Shown in pieces: positions 37,780-48,867 of a stretch of DNA of 64,000 nt. The stretch is from assembly GCA_003117195.1 (NCBI GenBank), contig BDSI01000007.1, positions 186,001 through 250,000 of the forward strand, given 5' to 3'. The notes under the pieces were generated by a model. That model ran no database searches. It was not told the DNA's origin and was given only the letters and a program-made list of their open reading frames with translations. The translations under genes and the position numbers were made by a program. The DNA comes from Eudorina sp. 2006-703-Eu-15 (lineage: Eukaryota; Chlorophyta; Chlorophyceae; Chlamydomonadales; Volvocaceae). Every line of letters starts with the position of its first letter. The first letter of the stretch is position 1.

Positions 37780-39544
37780 GAGCGTAGGGCCCAGGAGGCA
37801 TGCCGCGAGGTCAGAGGAGCGCGGCGAGCCTCAGGAGAAGGGTTGAGGGGCGGCGCCTGGGGAGAGCGAAACGGGGCTGGACTGGGCTGGGCGGCCATGA
37901 AGGCCGTCATTTTTGCGGGCCAGCCGATGTGATCCATCAAAGTCGCTCTAGGAGCAGAGCACGGACATGACAGCGCTGCCGTTAGGCGGGTCATGACAAC
38001 CGAGACCTTCTGCAGGACCTCCTGCAAGGAGATAGGAGTGAATGAATGAACTCACGCAATGAGGTAAATGAGGTAAATGAACGTTTCAGGAAAATGCGCA
38101 GGCGGGACGGAAGGGCTGGCACGCCGCTTGCGGGGGTGGATTTTTGGATATCCGCGGGTGACTAGAGTTTCAGGTGGTGGTGCCGTAGTGGTGGTCCGCG
38201 GTGTCGTACGGGTCACGTGGTGCGGCACGCAAGGGACACGTGCAGGCGCTGGTTAAAGTGTGAGGTACCTGATCGACATTCGACAGTTCTGACAGTTCGA
38301 CAGTTCTGAAAGGGTGTGCACAGCGACAAAGCAACCTTGTATGCTGTGAAGGAGATGCCCCTCCCGCAACCGTGAAGGTGACCGGCCGCCGTACACTGTG
38401 CCGCGGTACTGTCTCGTGGGTTGCGGATGGGCGCAGGATGTGCCGCCCGGTCAGTGCTGGGTGAGGGCCTTGACCCAGGTTGGCCAGCTCCTCGGATAAT
38501 TCTTCACCTGGGCGAGGGCGGAGTCGGAGGGGGAACGGCACTTACTACTGCCGCTGGTGGTGGTAGTGGTGGTGGCAGCATAGTCGTGCACTTGTGCCGA
38601 ATGACCGGCGGGGTCTTCTGTGACATGACTCATACAAAGCGTGGCATAGCGGGACATAGTCGTGACTAGTGGGCCTTCATGAAAGGTCATGAAGGCCAGG
38701 TGAGAAGGGGCGGGCGAGCAACTGGTTGCGCCGTTACAAATGGCGACCGCGGACCATCGGGGCATTGTACAAAATTGGAGGTAAGGCGTTGCTGAGCCGG
38801 TGTTGTTTGGCCTATGCGCGTGCACGTGCGCGTGCAGTCACCGCATGGTCTGGGCCACCAGGACGCAGCGCGAGACCTCGCTGCGTCCTGGTGGCCTAGA
38901 ACACGCGGTTGAGATTTGCCAGACAACTATAGACAGGAGAGGGCAGCGACATACCGAAGTCAAATTCTTTGTGAGTAAATCTCTGGATATGCCAAATGCT
39001 TATGCTCCAAACAGGCATACGGGTAGGACGGTCTCAGCGACCCGTGGGTAGTCTCTCATGGCCTCGACTCATTGCGCATTCCTACTCAATAATGCGTGTA
39101 TAAACATTATGAAAGCTTGAAGATCATGTGCGATGGTTCTATCACTCTGCCATGGTCTGCCTGAGTAAGGCTACCGTACATTGATGCAAGCCACGCATCC
39201 AAACTTTTACAAAGACGACAGGTCTGGCACAGATATATTATAGAGTAAACTCTTAATACATTGTACATAGCGGCATTCGATTTGGGTGCGTTCGCTTATT
39301 CACACGACTCGCAGCAAGCAAATTCTCAGTTGTGGTAAGAATCTGATGAATTCCTGTCAACCGCCCTTGAATTGGTTGTTACAAGTTGTACTCTACCTAA
39401 AAGCGCCGCAGCGCCACATCAAACGAACGACTGACGCCTAGGGCCCAAGCGCGATGGACCACGCAAAGCCGCTTGCATAACCTTTACATATCACAGATCA
39501 AACACTAGTAAACCAACGTTAATCCTTTAGCAACAAAAGCAACG
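37780..39544. other. Intergenic between LRRC40 and the TPR-like gene
   Basis: No coding exon recognised. It presumably holds the LRRC40 3' UTR and the promoter of the next gene. I found no TGTAA close to the LRRC40 stop. The last 500 bp are AT-rich. A strong hairpin lies at 38849-38900. Confidence 0.5.
38849..38900. other. 22-bp hairpin with 8-nt loop
   Basis: Arms GGCCACCAGGACGCAGCG (38853-38870) and CGCTGCGTCCTGGTGGCC (38879-38896) are perfectly complementary. The stem extends four more pairs outward (38849-38852 with 38897-38900, one G-U), around the loop CGAGACCT. It could be a small-RNA-type stem or a transposon footprint. No flanking transposon features were seen. Confidence 0.6.
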
Positions 39545-42421
39545 ATGTTGGGACCAGTGGCGTGTCCCCATCACCACGCTGGTCGAGGCAGGCCCACCGC
39601 CGGTCCCAAAGGCGAGATCCAGGCTCGTTCAAATAGCAGTGGCCGGCCTTCAGATCGACCGCGGGCGGACCAATACCCGCCGGGGACACCATCTGGGCAT
39701 TCCAGTGCGCTCCTCCGGGAGCCCTGCGCCGCAGCTTCAGGCAGTCGTGGATCCAGTGTGCCAGGCGACGCGACAGTAACATTATCACAGCACCCCCGGG
39801 GGTATGAGAGGCAACGCGCGCCGACACCACCCAGATCGGGGAGGTTGGGAGAATTGGACGGGCTGGGTTTCCTACAGAACGCCTGCTGCGCCTCTGAGCG
39901 TCGTCCTCGGCTCTCATCCTCTGCGGGGACTGTAGCAGCAACCAACACAGCAGCAGCAGCCGCAACGGCTACTGTTATGACGCCCGCACTAGCCCTGGCA
40001 CTGCTGTTCGCAACACCGCTCGGACCAGCTGCGGCACGGATACCCACGGAGGTGGTCCTGTCAGACAACGGCGGCGGCAGCAGCGTCGCTGGGCCGTCGG
40101 CCGTGTTTCAGCTGGCGGCGCCGCCATCGGCCGTCCTGATGCCGACCGGTTCCGGAGCAGGAACCACGGACGCCGCAGATCCGTTGGAACCGGGGACCAG
40201 CGGGGCGGGTGCGACCCGTGGGTCGGGGCCCGTACCCCGGCGCACCGCGGTAGCCCCCGGCACCATGGTGGGGACTCCGAACTACGCGCGCGGACCTGGC
40301 GGCGCATCTGGTGAGCATCTGGATGAAGTGCATCTGGGTTAAGCAGGAAGTGTGGAGAGGTTTTGGTAGGCCCTGTGTGTTTGAATCTACGGAGATTCCT
40401 TCGTCTTCGGGTACCGAGATATGCATCGGCTGTCCGGAGCCCGTCTTCAGTCGTGAGGTTGTCAGGGGGGTGCCCAGCCACACACGCCCCTGGGTGATCC
40501 GCCCTGCAAAAGTGCTGCCGTACATGTCGTGCTGTCGTGCTGAGCTCACCGCCTCGCAACCCCGGAAACCTCCAGGGTCGGGGCAGCGCAGCACGGCCCG
40601 GGAGGCGGCGGAGGCTCTGGAGCTGCTCAACGCGGCCAGGGAGGCGGTGGACGGGGGCCAGCATAACCGGGTGCGTGATCCCTCCTGCATCTAGAACCGC
40701 AGGGGGGAGCTGGGTTGGCTGGGCTACGGCTGGGCTACGGCTGGGACGGGGTCCGGGATCAAGGACGAGGAGACTGGAAGGAGGAGCCCAGCCTGGACGA
40801 TCGGCCATGTTGTCGAAGCTTTCTAAGCCATCTAAGCTCTACACCTTTAAACGATGTAGAGTTGAGGACTTCTGCACGGATGATGTGCTGTACTGTCGGT
40901 CTGTTTCGGCCAGTAACGCAATGGGACCAATGCAGTGGGTCCTCTCGGCACCTCGTTCGGCGCGTTTATGACGCGTCTTCTGCGTTCCACAGGCGCTGGA
41001 GCTGTACGGCCGGTTGGTTTCAGAGCACCCCGACCTGGCGCTGGCAGAGTACGGACGCATTGGACGAGCAATGATGCTGTACCAGGTGCGCGCAAACCTT
41101 GCGCGAGGCGCATGTGCCGCATCATGCTTTTAATGAATGAATATAATGATGTTACAGTAATTAATGATGTTACAGCTACCATATGCATCAATATGGTAGA
41201 TCGTGCCGCGGGGGCTTTGTCGGTTCGGATCGGTCGGATCCGACGGTTGCAGGGCGCGGGCGTCGCCGCTCGTGGCTTGGCTTGCCTGTGGCCGGGCTCC
41301 CGCAGCCCCAGCTGCTCGGTTCTGTCTCTGCGCCCTCCTCTGCGAGCGTTTACGGCCGCTCCCATGCCCCCGCCGGCCCCTGGTGCTGTGTCGGTCGCAA
41401 CACGCCCTCGTGCGTGTGCGTGTGTGTGTCCGCAGGTCGGTCGCACCTCCGACTCCATTTTGGCGCTTGAGGTGAGGTGGCGGAACCTGTCGGCACACCT
41501 AGGGTTTTCAAATAAAAACCTAGGGGCTTCTGCCTCGGCATAAATGAATAACTAGGGGCTTCTGCTTCGGCATGAACTCCACTTCCCTAGCGAGCATGTG
41601 CAACCTCCTCCCCTTCGTGGCGAGGTCCACCCAACCGCCCGACCTGACCCGCAGCGTCGTGCGTGTACTGCCCTCACTCCACGGCCCAACCCAACCCTGA
41701 CCTGCGCGGCACCCCGCCCACGATCCACGCCCCAACCCCACCCTGACCCGCACGGCGCCCGGCGGGTGTCCAGGACGAGGAGGCCGTCCTCCGGGGCGCC
41801 GCGGAGGTGCACGCGGCGCTTGCGGCCCTGCTGTACTCGGAGCGCCCCAACTTGGCGCTGCGGGCAGAAGAGGTACGGCACCTGACACCCAGCCGCCTGC
41901 CCTGCTGTGGCACGACACAGCACGGACCGCCATCACGACACGTCAGCTGGGTGCCCCGAGCCACCCTCCTGCTCACGAGTGCTGGCTGCTGGGTGTGGTA
42001 CCACCTGTTCATTCAGTCGTTCGTTCGGGGCCTGTTTGTCGCTGCAACCCAACCCGACCCAATCCAACCCAACCCAACCCGACCGTCTGTAGGGCTCCAT
42101 CCTGAAGAGATCCGTGCGCGGTGGATAACAGCGTGCAAGCGCTTTCCTTTGTTGAGGAGGTCCAGTCGCAACATCCTCAACCCCTGGGTTGTGACGTGCA
42201 ACCACCGCGCCCTATCCTGTCCTATTCTGTCCTATTCTGCCCTGCCCTGCCCTGTCCTGCCCTGTCCTGCCCTGCCCTGCGCTGCCCTGCCCTGACCGCA
42301 GGAGTGGAACATGGCCTGCCTGTTCGACAAGCGCTACTCGGACCCCGAGTGGGTGCGCACCAACAAGCACTGGCCGCCCCGGATGATCTCGGCGCTGCAG
42401 AGGTTCCTGAGCCTCTCCTGA
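39545..42421 (+). CDS. TPR-like protein, probably plastid-targeted
   Basis: Six exons: 39545-40310, 40576-40670, 40993-41085, 41436-41471, 41774-41872, 42302-42421. All are GT-AG and phases close to 402 residues. The first 250 or so residues are low-complexity. An alternative ATG at 39977 begins MTPALALALLFATPLGPAAA, a hydrophobic stretch ending Ala-x-Ala that resembles a thylakoid-lumen signal; it is preceded by a Ser/Ala/Thr-rich part fitting a transit peptide. The C-terminal 150 residues are helical with TPR-like spacing (ALELYGRLVSEHPDLALAEY, then MMLYQVGRTSDSILALEDEE). They end with EWNMACLFDKRYSDPEWV and the signature KHWPPRMISALQRF. I recall similar C-termini in plant and cyanobacterial TPR-like proteins, but no characterised function. 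The true start is uncertain. Confidence 0.75.
41503..41576. repeat. Direct repeat CTAGGGGCTTCTGC-Y-TCGGCAT in intron 4 of the TPR-like gene
   Basis: Two copies of CTAGGGGCTTCTGCCTCGGC / CTAGGGGCTTCTGCTTCGGC about 33 bp apart, preceded by an inverted pair CCTAGGGTTTT ... AAAAACCTAGG. The structure is compact and could be an old insertion footprint. Confidence 0.6.
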
Positions 42422-42738
42422 GCCCCTCGCCTGAGCAGCTTCTGATCAGCGGCTGTAGCCTCCCCCGAGCACCATTATGAGGCACACGGGTGCGGCCTGC
42501 TGGGGTGACCTCCCGCAGGGCTGCAGGGCTGCGGCCTGGGGTGGTTACCCGACCTGTGACCCCGGGAGTCTGCTGTGGCGTATGGGCTAGCACCCGGCAA
42601 CCGGTGACGGGCACACGCAGCAGTTCGGCGGCGAGGGTGCGGCCGGTTTGAGGCCTTGCTCCGCCGGCTGTGTGAGGGGTTGACGGTGGCGCTGCGGACA
42701 CCTGCGGGGCGGCTTCCATGCCGCCCATGCGAATGATT

Positions 42739-42786
42739 GACCGGATGGATGTATCGGATGGATTATCGGATGGATGGATGGATGTA
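42739..42786. repeat. GGAT-rich tandem repeat downstream of the TPR-like gene
   Basis: GGATGGAT/TATCGGATGGA units, in the presumed 3' UTR. Confidence 0.75.
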
Positions 42787-43015
42787 GCTTACAACTGAAC
42801 CCCAAATGGAAGGTGCACCTGTTACTAGCGACCTCCCACCCCTCAACCCTCAACCCCCAACCGAGCGCAACAGCGCATTGGTTCTACCAGGAGCCCGAGG
42901 TAAAGTAGCCTTCCGTGCCATGCGGTGCTGCTCAAATGGCGAGGTCCCCCGGGCCCCAGTGAGGGATGGGCTGAAGGCGAGGCTGCAGCTGTCACCGACG
43001 GCCCGTGGGGTCCAC

Positions 43016-43020
43016 TGTAA
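43016..43020 (+). terminator. Candidate poly(A) signal TGTAA for the TPR-like gene
   Basis: First plus-strand TGTAA I found after the stop at 42421. It is the end of a repeat copy (GCTGTCACCGACGGCCCGTG plus GGGTCCACTGTAACAT) that also occurs at the 3' end of the SENP8-type gene. Confidence 0.5.
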
Positions 43021-45758
43021 CATGCTTCATGCAGACTACGCATTTCGGGGTTGTGTGTTCTGCCTCTGGGGCCAGCGGAGCGGGTTTAACCCACCAGTTG
43101 TGGGTTGTTGGGTGTGCAAGTACTGGTGGGAGGTTCAGGCTTTGCTGCTGCGGGGTGCCGGTCGGCGGGGGGCGGGGCACGCTCGTCCGTTGCCGTTGTG
43201 GAACTGGGAAACTCTGCGGGGCAAGATCCGAAATGGATCCGAAAAGATTTTCAATCTATGTCCTTGGTATTTACAGGATTGCCGATAGATCGCGGTGAGC
43301 AGCGGCGTGAAGAGCACTCGCTCGCAGAGGTACGTGTGTCAGGCTTCGAACAGCCATCGGCACACTGCACGCACATGCCGTGGTGACAACACCGACATGC
43401 ATGCACCGTCACGGCTGCCATTTGCTCCCAGCAGCTCTTCCGTTATGGCACACAAAATCGCCAGATGTATCACACCGTCCACTAAAAACATTCTCACAAA
43501 TGTCCGTTATTTAGAATTCAAAGAGGAAAAATTAAAAGAGAGATAGAGATGGATAGACAGCTAAGCTACGTGAGAACTAAATCACCGTCTGGGCTGCGAT
43601 GTGAGCTCACAGCACGCAGACAGGCTAGAGGAGACGCACGAGCGCGAAAGGATACTCCGCACGCACAGGCGCACGCGCACACGAAACTCCGCGACACAGG
43701 ACGCAGGCCCCGCGGGGCCGTGGCGGTGCTCCCTCCGACAGCGCGCGACAGCGCATCCTGGCCGGCCTGGAGCGCCCCCGCTCCCCCCCCAGCACCGCAA
43801 CAACGCCACCCGCCGTTGCAATCTAGTGGTGGCCTCAACCCACGCGAGAGGCTCGCGCGTTCCATTTCCCGGATCCTGGAGAGAACATAAATACATCATC
43901 ATTGCGCCACACACTTGAACGATCACAAAAGGAGAGGTTTGTGTCCAGGTAACGTGTTCAGGCTTCGGACTGCTTTACCAGGAACGAACAGCAACCCGGG
44001 GATGCGATGTTGTGAGCTCCGCCCCCAAAGGAGCCCAGATGGCCGTCCCACGCCTGTGCTCGCAGCGCCGCGTCTGTTCACCGGGTCATGGCCCCCGGGT
44101 GCAGTGCGCTACGGAGTACGGACCCTGGTGGTTGGTGGTTTGTGGTCACTTCCGACGAGGGATAGACACAAGACAGAATGCAGTGATGGACGGACAGGAC
44201 AGCTCCTTCTCAGCGATAGGCGCACTGCGTGCCCCCGTGCTGCACGCCGCATTTCTCATCGCAACGCAGCCACAGCCCAAACAGCCAGCAGGGCAATCAA
44301 GCCAAGTCACTGTGAAGAAGTTCAGCGGTACCTCGAGTACGTCCGGAATAGAAGAACGCAGCAACAGCAGTGCACTCGCTCGACTAAACGCGCGCACACG
44401 TCGGCACCCATCGCCCGGATCGGACCGTGGCGCACAGGCTGCCGCCCCTGCTCCAGATGCGCACGCCATGTAGCAGCTGTACGGCCCTATGTACGACTCT
44501 CGCGCGGCCAACGCCGCCCGCCTTTCGGCCGCTATCTACAGACTCTTCTCCTCCCGAGGGAAAGGGAAAATCCCCTTCCTCGTCGGAATACCCCTTCGAG
44601 GTTCACGGTATTGATGATGGTCTCCAAACACCGCTTTATCCGTCCCACATGCAATGACGACGACCCTTGCTCGTTCCCAAACGACATACTAGCCGAGCAC
44701 CTGCTTTCACGCACCTAAACCCATCCCATCCCACGCATACATACGCATCAATATCACACATGGACACCACATGCACGACCAAGTTGAAATTTGGATGATG
44801 TGCCCCGCCGTGCCGTGCTGTGCTGTGAGCTGTGTGTACACTGCAGAATGCCGTACAACAAAAATCCGTTCCGTCAAGATCCTCCTCCGCTCTGCGGCGG
44901 GGGGGGGGTTTCTGCACCGTTCATCACCGGCGACGGGCTGCAGCCAGCAGCCCTCGCCCGAACGCTTTCTTGCGGCCTCTAAGAATCCTCCGCGGAGGAC
45001 CCTACCGTAATCTTTCGGCGGGTCACCTCCCGGCGGATCACACTTTCACGAAGAAAACTTTGCGTCCTGCGCTGCATCAATTTGAGCTGCAACACCAACC
45101 TACCATGGCGTACACGTCATGACCTCATGACACATAAAGTCAACGCACCGTGCGCTGATCAACTCACATACACACACACACACACACAACGAATGCACAC
45201 ACTCACATGTACGGCATACGGGACATGGGAAATCATGCAACACCCCTGCGCACTTCACCTCGTCGCTCGTCCACGGCGCAAGAGTCAACGGCGTCCGTCC
45301 GTGCGGGTTGTTAACCATCTCGCGGGCCCCAAGAGGCATGCCGTACCGAGGGACGTACCGAGCACGTACGGCGTTCAAGCGCAATAATCAACAGTGATAA
45401 AAACGGTCATGGGATGTCACGGGGTCGTTGCTTCAAGGACTTTGCGAAAGGCAACCGCCAACAAGGTGAGCCGCAAACGACGCATTTCCTCTAGGGTTTT
45501 GGCGAATCGAATCGAGCATCGAGCATCGAGCATCGAGCTGCACAAGAGGGTTCGTCGTCCCCCCTGTAGCGGCTACAAAACCCCACGGAAAGACGGTAGG
45601 CAGCCCCATCCTCAGGACCCGCGGACCCGCGGACCCGCCCGCGAGGAGCCGCGAGAAGTTGCCACCGGCTGCGCCCCGTTGGCTGCCCTGCGACGCTCGT
45701 TACTGGTGCCCCTACGGCCGCCGCTACCCGTTCCGCCCACAATGCCCTGCACCGCTCC

Positions 45759-45763
45759 TTACA
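45759..45763 (-). terminator. Candidate poly(A) signal for the RING-CH gene
   Basis: TTACA on the plus strand, i.e. TGTAA on the coding strand, about 135 bp past the stop at 45897. Confidence 0.5.
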
Positions 45764-45896
45764 CGAGTCGATTAACCCGCGGAGTGCGTTTGCGATTCAC
45801 GCGCCCGCCCTCCCCGGGCATAGTGGACTTCCATGCCGGAAGCCATTCAAACGGTTCCCGACAGGCGCACCGTACCACATTCTACCTCACCGGCCT

Positions 45897-48246
45897 TCAC
45901 AATATCCGCCGTACAGCGCCCAGACCGCGGACGAGCCCCATAAAGATGTTCTTTCTGCGGCCAGTGCTGCCGCCTCCCTCCGACTGCCCCTGCTTCAGCC
46001 CCGGCTGCGCTCCCGCCGGGGAAAGCGCCCCCGCGCCGCATTCCCCTGGCCCCTGGCCGTACCGAGGTGTACGAGCGCTCGGCAGCTGGCAGTCCGCCGT
46101 ACTGGATCGCGAGCTCAGAGGTGAACCCCCCGGCGCGATTCGCGGCGTGACTTGCGACTGCAACTGTGTTGCCGCCGTGACGGCGGCGGTGGCCGCGCCG
46201 CCAGGCAGCGGCGTTGACGCAGCACCCTCGGCAGCAGCCTGCTGCGGCCCCGCGGTTGCCCGACCCGGCGTCGCCCCTGGCGTGCTGTTTCCGACGCCCG
46301 CCACTGCCGTACCATTGGCGGTGCTGCTGCTGCTCCTGCTGCCGACAGACCGACTGACGAACCCGCAGCCAGTGGTGGCGTGGCTCGGACCGCTGTTGGC
46401 CGTTGCGCTACCACTGGCTGCGGGACTGCCGCCGCCACTGCTGCTGGTGCTGCCGCCGCTCCCAGCATTGGGGTCCAACCGGAAACGCCCAATGCCGTTG
46501 CTCTGATCGGCCTTCTGCTTTGCGATGCGCTCCCCCGCGGCGACAGCGGCGCAGTGCATCGCCGCCGAGTACGACTCCAGCCCCCGGAGCTTGATCTTCT
46601 CGCCGGTACCCGGCGCCCTGTCGTCGCCGTTGGGGCGTCGTTGAGAGGACGACAAGGACAAGAACCACCGTCAGTTCTGCTTTGACACACGAGCCGACAA
46701 GGCCGCCCAGGCAAGAGATGCCACCAACGGCTGGTACATGTACAAGGGAGCAGCAGGGGTGCGGTAACTAACTGGGGCCACATTGCGGGACGCGGCATCA
46801 CGTGAACGCATGCGACACGAGTTACACGGGTGACAAATAAATACCTCGCGTGCGTTCTAAACATACATAATATATATTGGGATATAAGTGAGGACAGCCG
46901 CTGCGATCCTGCCCCGTGATCCACTCCTGATCCGGAGTGTGGTCCAGCGCGCAGATAGGGTCAAACCCCATGTGAACTCAACACGTTGAGGCAGTGTAGG
47001 TCAGTCTGTGAGGGCGGAGAGTTCTGACCTCCGAGTTATAATCCAACCAGCGCGACGGTCCGCGACGGCTCGTTCACAAAACACTGTTGGCGTCGAAGAC
47101 GTCGCCCGCAGCACATGCCGCCCGAACGATCTCCTCGTTACTTCGGCGTCCCCCTCTTCGTGTGCTTTGTGTGCTGTCGCTGCGCGACCTTAAACCACCC
47201 CAGACCAGCCGGACAGCACCCAACCGACCCACCGACCCACCGGCAGTCGAAGACGCAATCCAGCTCCACATCTTCTCCCAAGTTGAAGGCGCGACGGACC
47301 TCCCGCTGAAACTCCAGCATGCCCTCCGGCCCCGGTTTGACTTGCAGCCGTACAACCTAGGAAAGGCGAGGCCAGGGGAGGGTGCAGGCATGGGGACGGC
47401 AAGGAACAACGGAGTTATCTGAGACCGCGCGGTGGCGGCAGACAAGAGTGGCGGCAGGCGAAAGTGGCGGCAGACGAAACGCGGAAGTCATGTTTCAGCG
47501 ATGCGCGATTCGCGCGGGCGGGCGTTTTGCCGTTACCCGATTGCAGATAGCCAAGGCCGAGGAGACTCAGCAGACAGTTACGCATGGTGAAATAGTCCAG
47601 CGCGTTGTAGCTGTATCTAATTAATCATCAGACTCAATGAAATCATGCGATGTGCAATTTGTAGGCGTCGTTGCAAACCGTCAACTTCCGCAAAAGCAGC
47701 CCGGTGTGCCAAGCGGAGTAGAAGCGATAAAGCATTAACCATCCAACACGAAACATACCTTGCCGTCGTATACGATGGCCATCACCGGCGCTGCTGCAGG
47801 TACCTTCGGCGTCAAGATATCTCGCCAGTCCGGAAGCTCGGACTTGCAGAAACGGCAGTAACGCTCCTCCTCGCGACCAGCGGACTGGAGCTGCAACATT
47901 CGGCCCGTAGGCGGCACGGAGGGAGACGTAAATTATTCTAAGTCATGGTGGTGGACGGCTGCGCGGTTTCCGTTTGTAATGTGTCGGTTGCTAAGCGGGG
48001 CGGCTCATAACATAAAAGATGTATATTTTTTATGCAGCGAAGAATTCAACTAATAATTTGTTGATAAGTTTCTTGCACAACTGGCGGTGAAACAAGACCC
48101 ACCTGCCATCGAGCTAGACACTTCGCATGAACTCCCCGGGGGCAGGAGCACGGATACTCCAGCTTGCCGACAGACTCGTTTGGACCCTCCAAGCAAACCC
48201 AACACACATCATCGTCGCAAATGACGCGGCGTGGTGGACTGTCCAT
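45897..48246 (-). CDS. RING-CH (RINGv) zinc-finger protein, putative E3 ubiquitin ligase
   Basis: Four exons: 48246-48103, 47890-47759, 47356-47241, 46617-45897. Phases close to 370 residues. The N-terminus holds a complete C4HC3 RING-variant set: Cys15, Cys18, Cys33, Cys35, His40, Cys43, Cys60 and Cys63 (CWVCLEG ... YPCSCPRGVHAKCLARWQ ... RYCRFC), with the conserved Trp47. This domain normally binds E2 enzymes. A conserved middle follows: PVMAIVYDGK, VVRLQVKPGPEGMLEFQREV, FNLGEDVELDCVFDC and the GLESYSAAMHCAAVAAGERI helix. It may be a ubiquitin-like or PB1-like fold, which is my inference. The last 200 residues are Ser/Ala/Gly-rich and end in NIFMGLVRGLGAVRRIL. No membrane helices are visible, unlike MARCH-type ligases. 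The start is ATG at 48246. The gene is divergent from the SENP8-type gene. Confidence 0.85.
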
Positions 48247-48867
48247 GCCTCGCAACTGTTGCTACTGTGCTTAATAACTGACAGGTCACAATGTCAAGTT
48301 GCAAGGTTGGATAAATGCACTTTACTGTCACTTATGTTCAAGAGCCGTGTAGGCGTTCGCGTTGAACTGGATAGAGCGCTATAATGAAATAGACTATGTT
48401 ACGGAGTGCAGGGAGCAAAACCTTCCGTTGTATAAAGAAGGTTTGCGGAGATAACACGATGTCAACGATACAGCGATAACCTTGATGCGAGTCCAGTTCT
48501 TTTTGGCCGGCCAACCTGATGTACGGAACTACTGAAAATCAGTAGCGCAGTCGGCGCGGCTTCCCAGCTCCAACCGACTCTTCAATTCTCAAACTCCAAA
48601 CTGTTGAAAGGATTGCGAATGATGGAGTCGTAAACTTTGTGACTCTCGATCCAACTTCGTCACCCGACGTAGCCGTAATGTTTCATAGAGTCGAAATTAG
48701 CTACCAGGACTACTGGCATATAACAATGCTCAAATGAATTCAATTTGCATTTTTCGCGTTGATGTGTACCTCCTCGAGGAGCGATGTTGCAACTTTTTGC
48801 AATTTGTAAACGCATAGCATACATTTGGTGTCGTGTGTGCATGTAACCGTGTACAGCTGATTGTAGA
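48247..48867. promoter_or_regulatory. 621-bp divergent promoter region between RING-CH and SENP8-type genes
   Basis: Head-to-head arrangement of a ubiquitin-ligase-type gene and a NEDD8-protease-type gene. The segment is AT-richer than the coding exons, has no open frame of note, and must contain both promoters. Confidence 0.5.

Larger units (their letters stand above)
42422..45758. other. 3.3-kb gene-poor region between convergent genes
   Basis: No exon I can support on either strand. It contains the 3' UTR of the TPR-like gene (TGTAA at 43016-43020), a CA microsatellite at 45172-45188, and many short CA/CG-rich stretches. Open frames here are short or compositionally random. Confidence 0.45.

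Noticed and set aside
43549..44718. Series of plus-strand open frames between the TPR-like and RING-CH genes
   Set aside because: Arg/Ala/Ser-rich random composition and no consistent exon series. Treated as intergenic.
47074..47142. Minus-strand segment NEEIVRAACAAGDVFDANSV as an extra exon of the RING-CH gene
   Set aside because: It lies in intron 3. The flanking exons join in phase without it (TGC CG|G GCG) and no good splice sites frame it.
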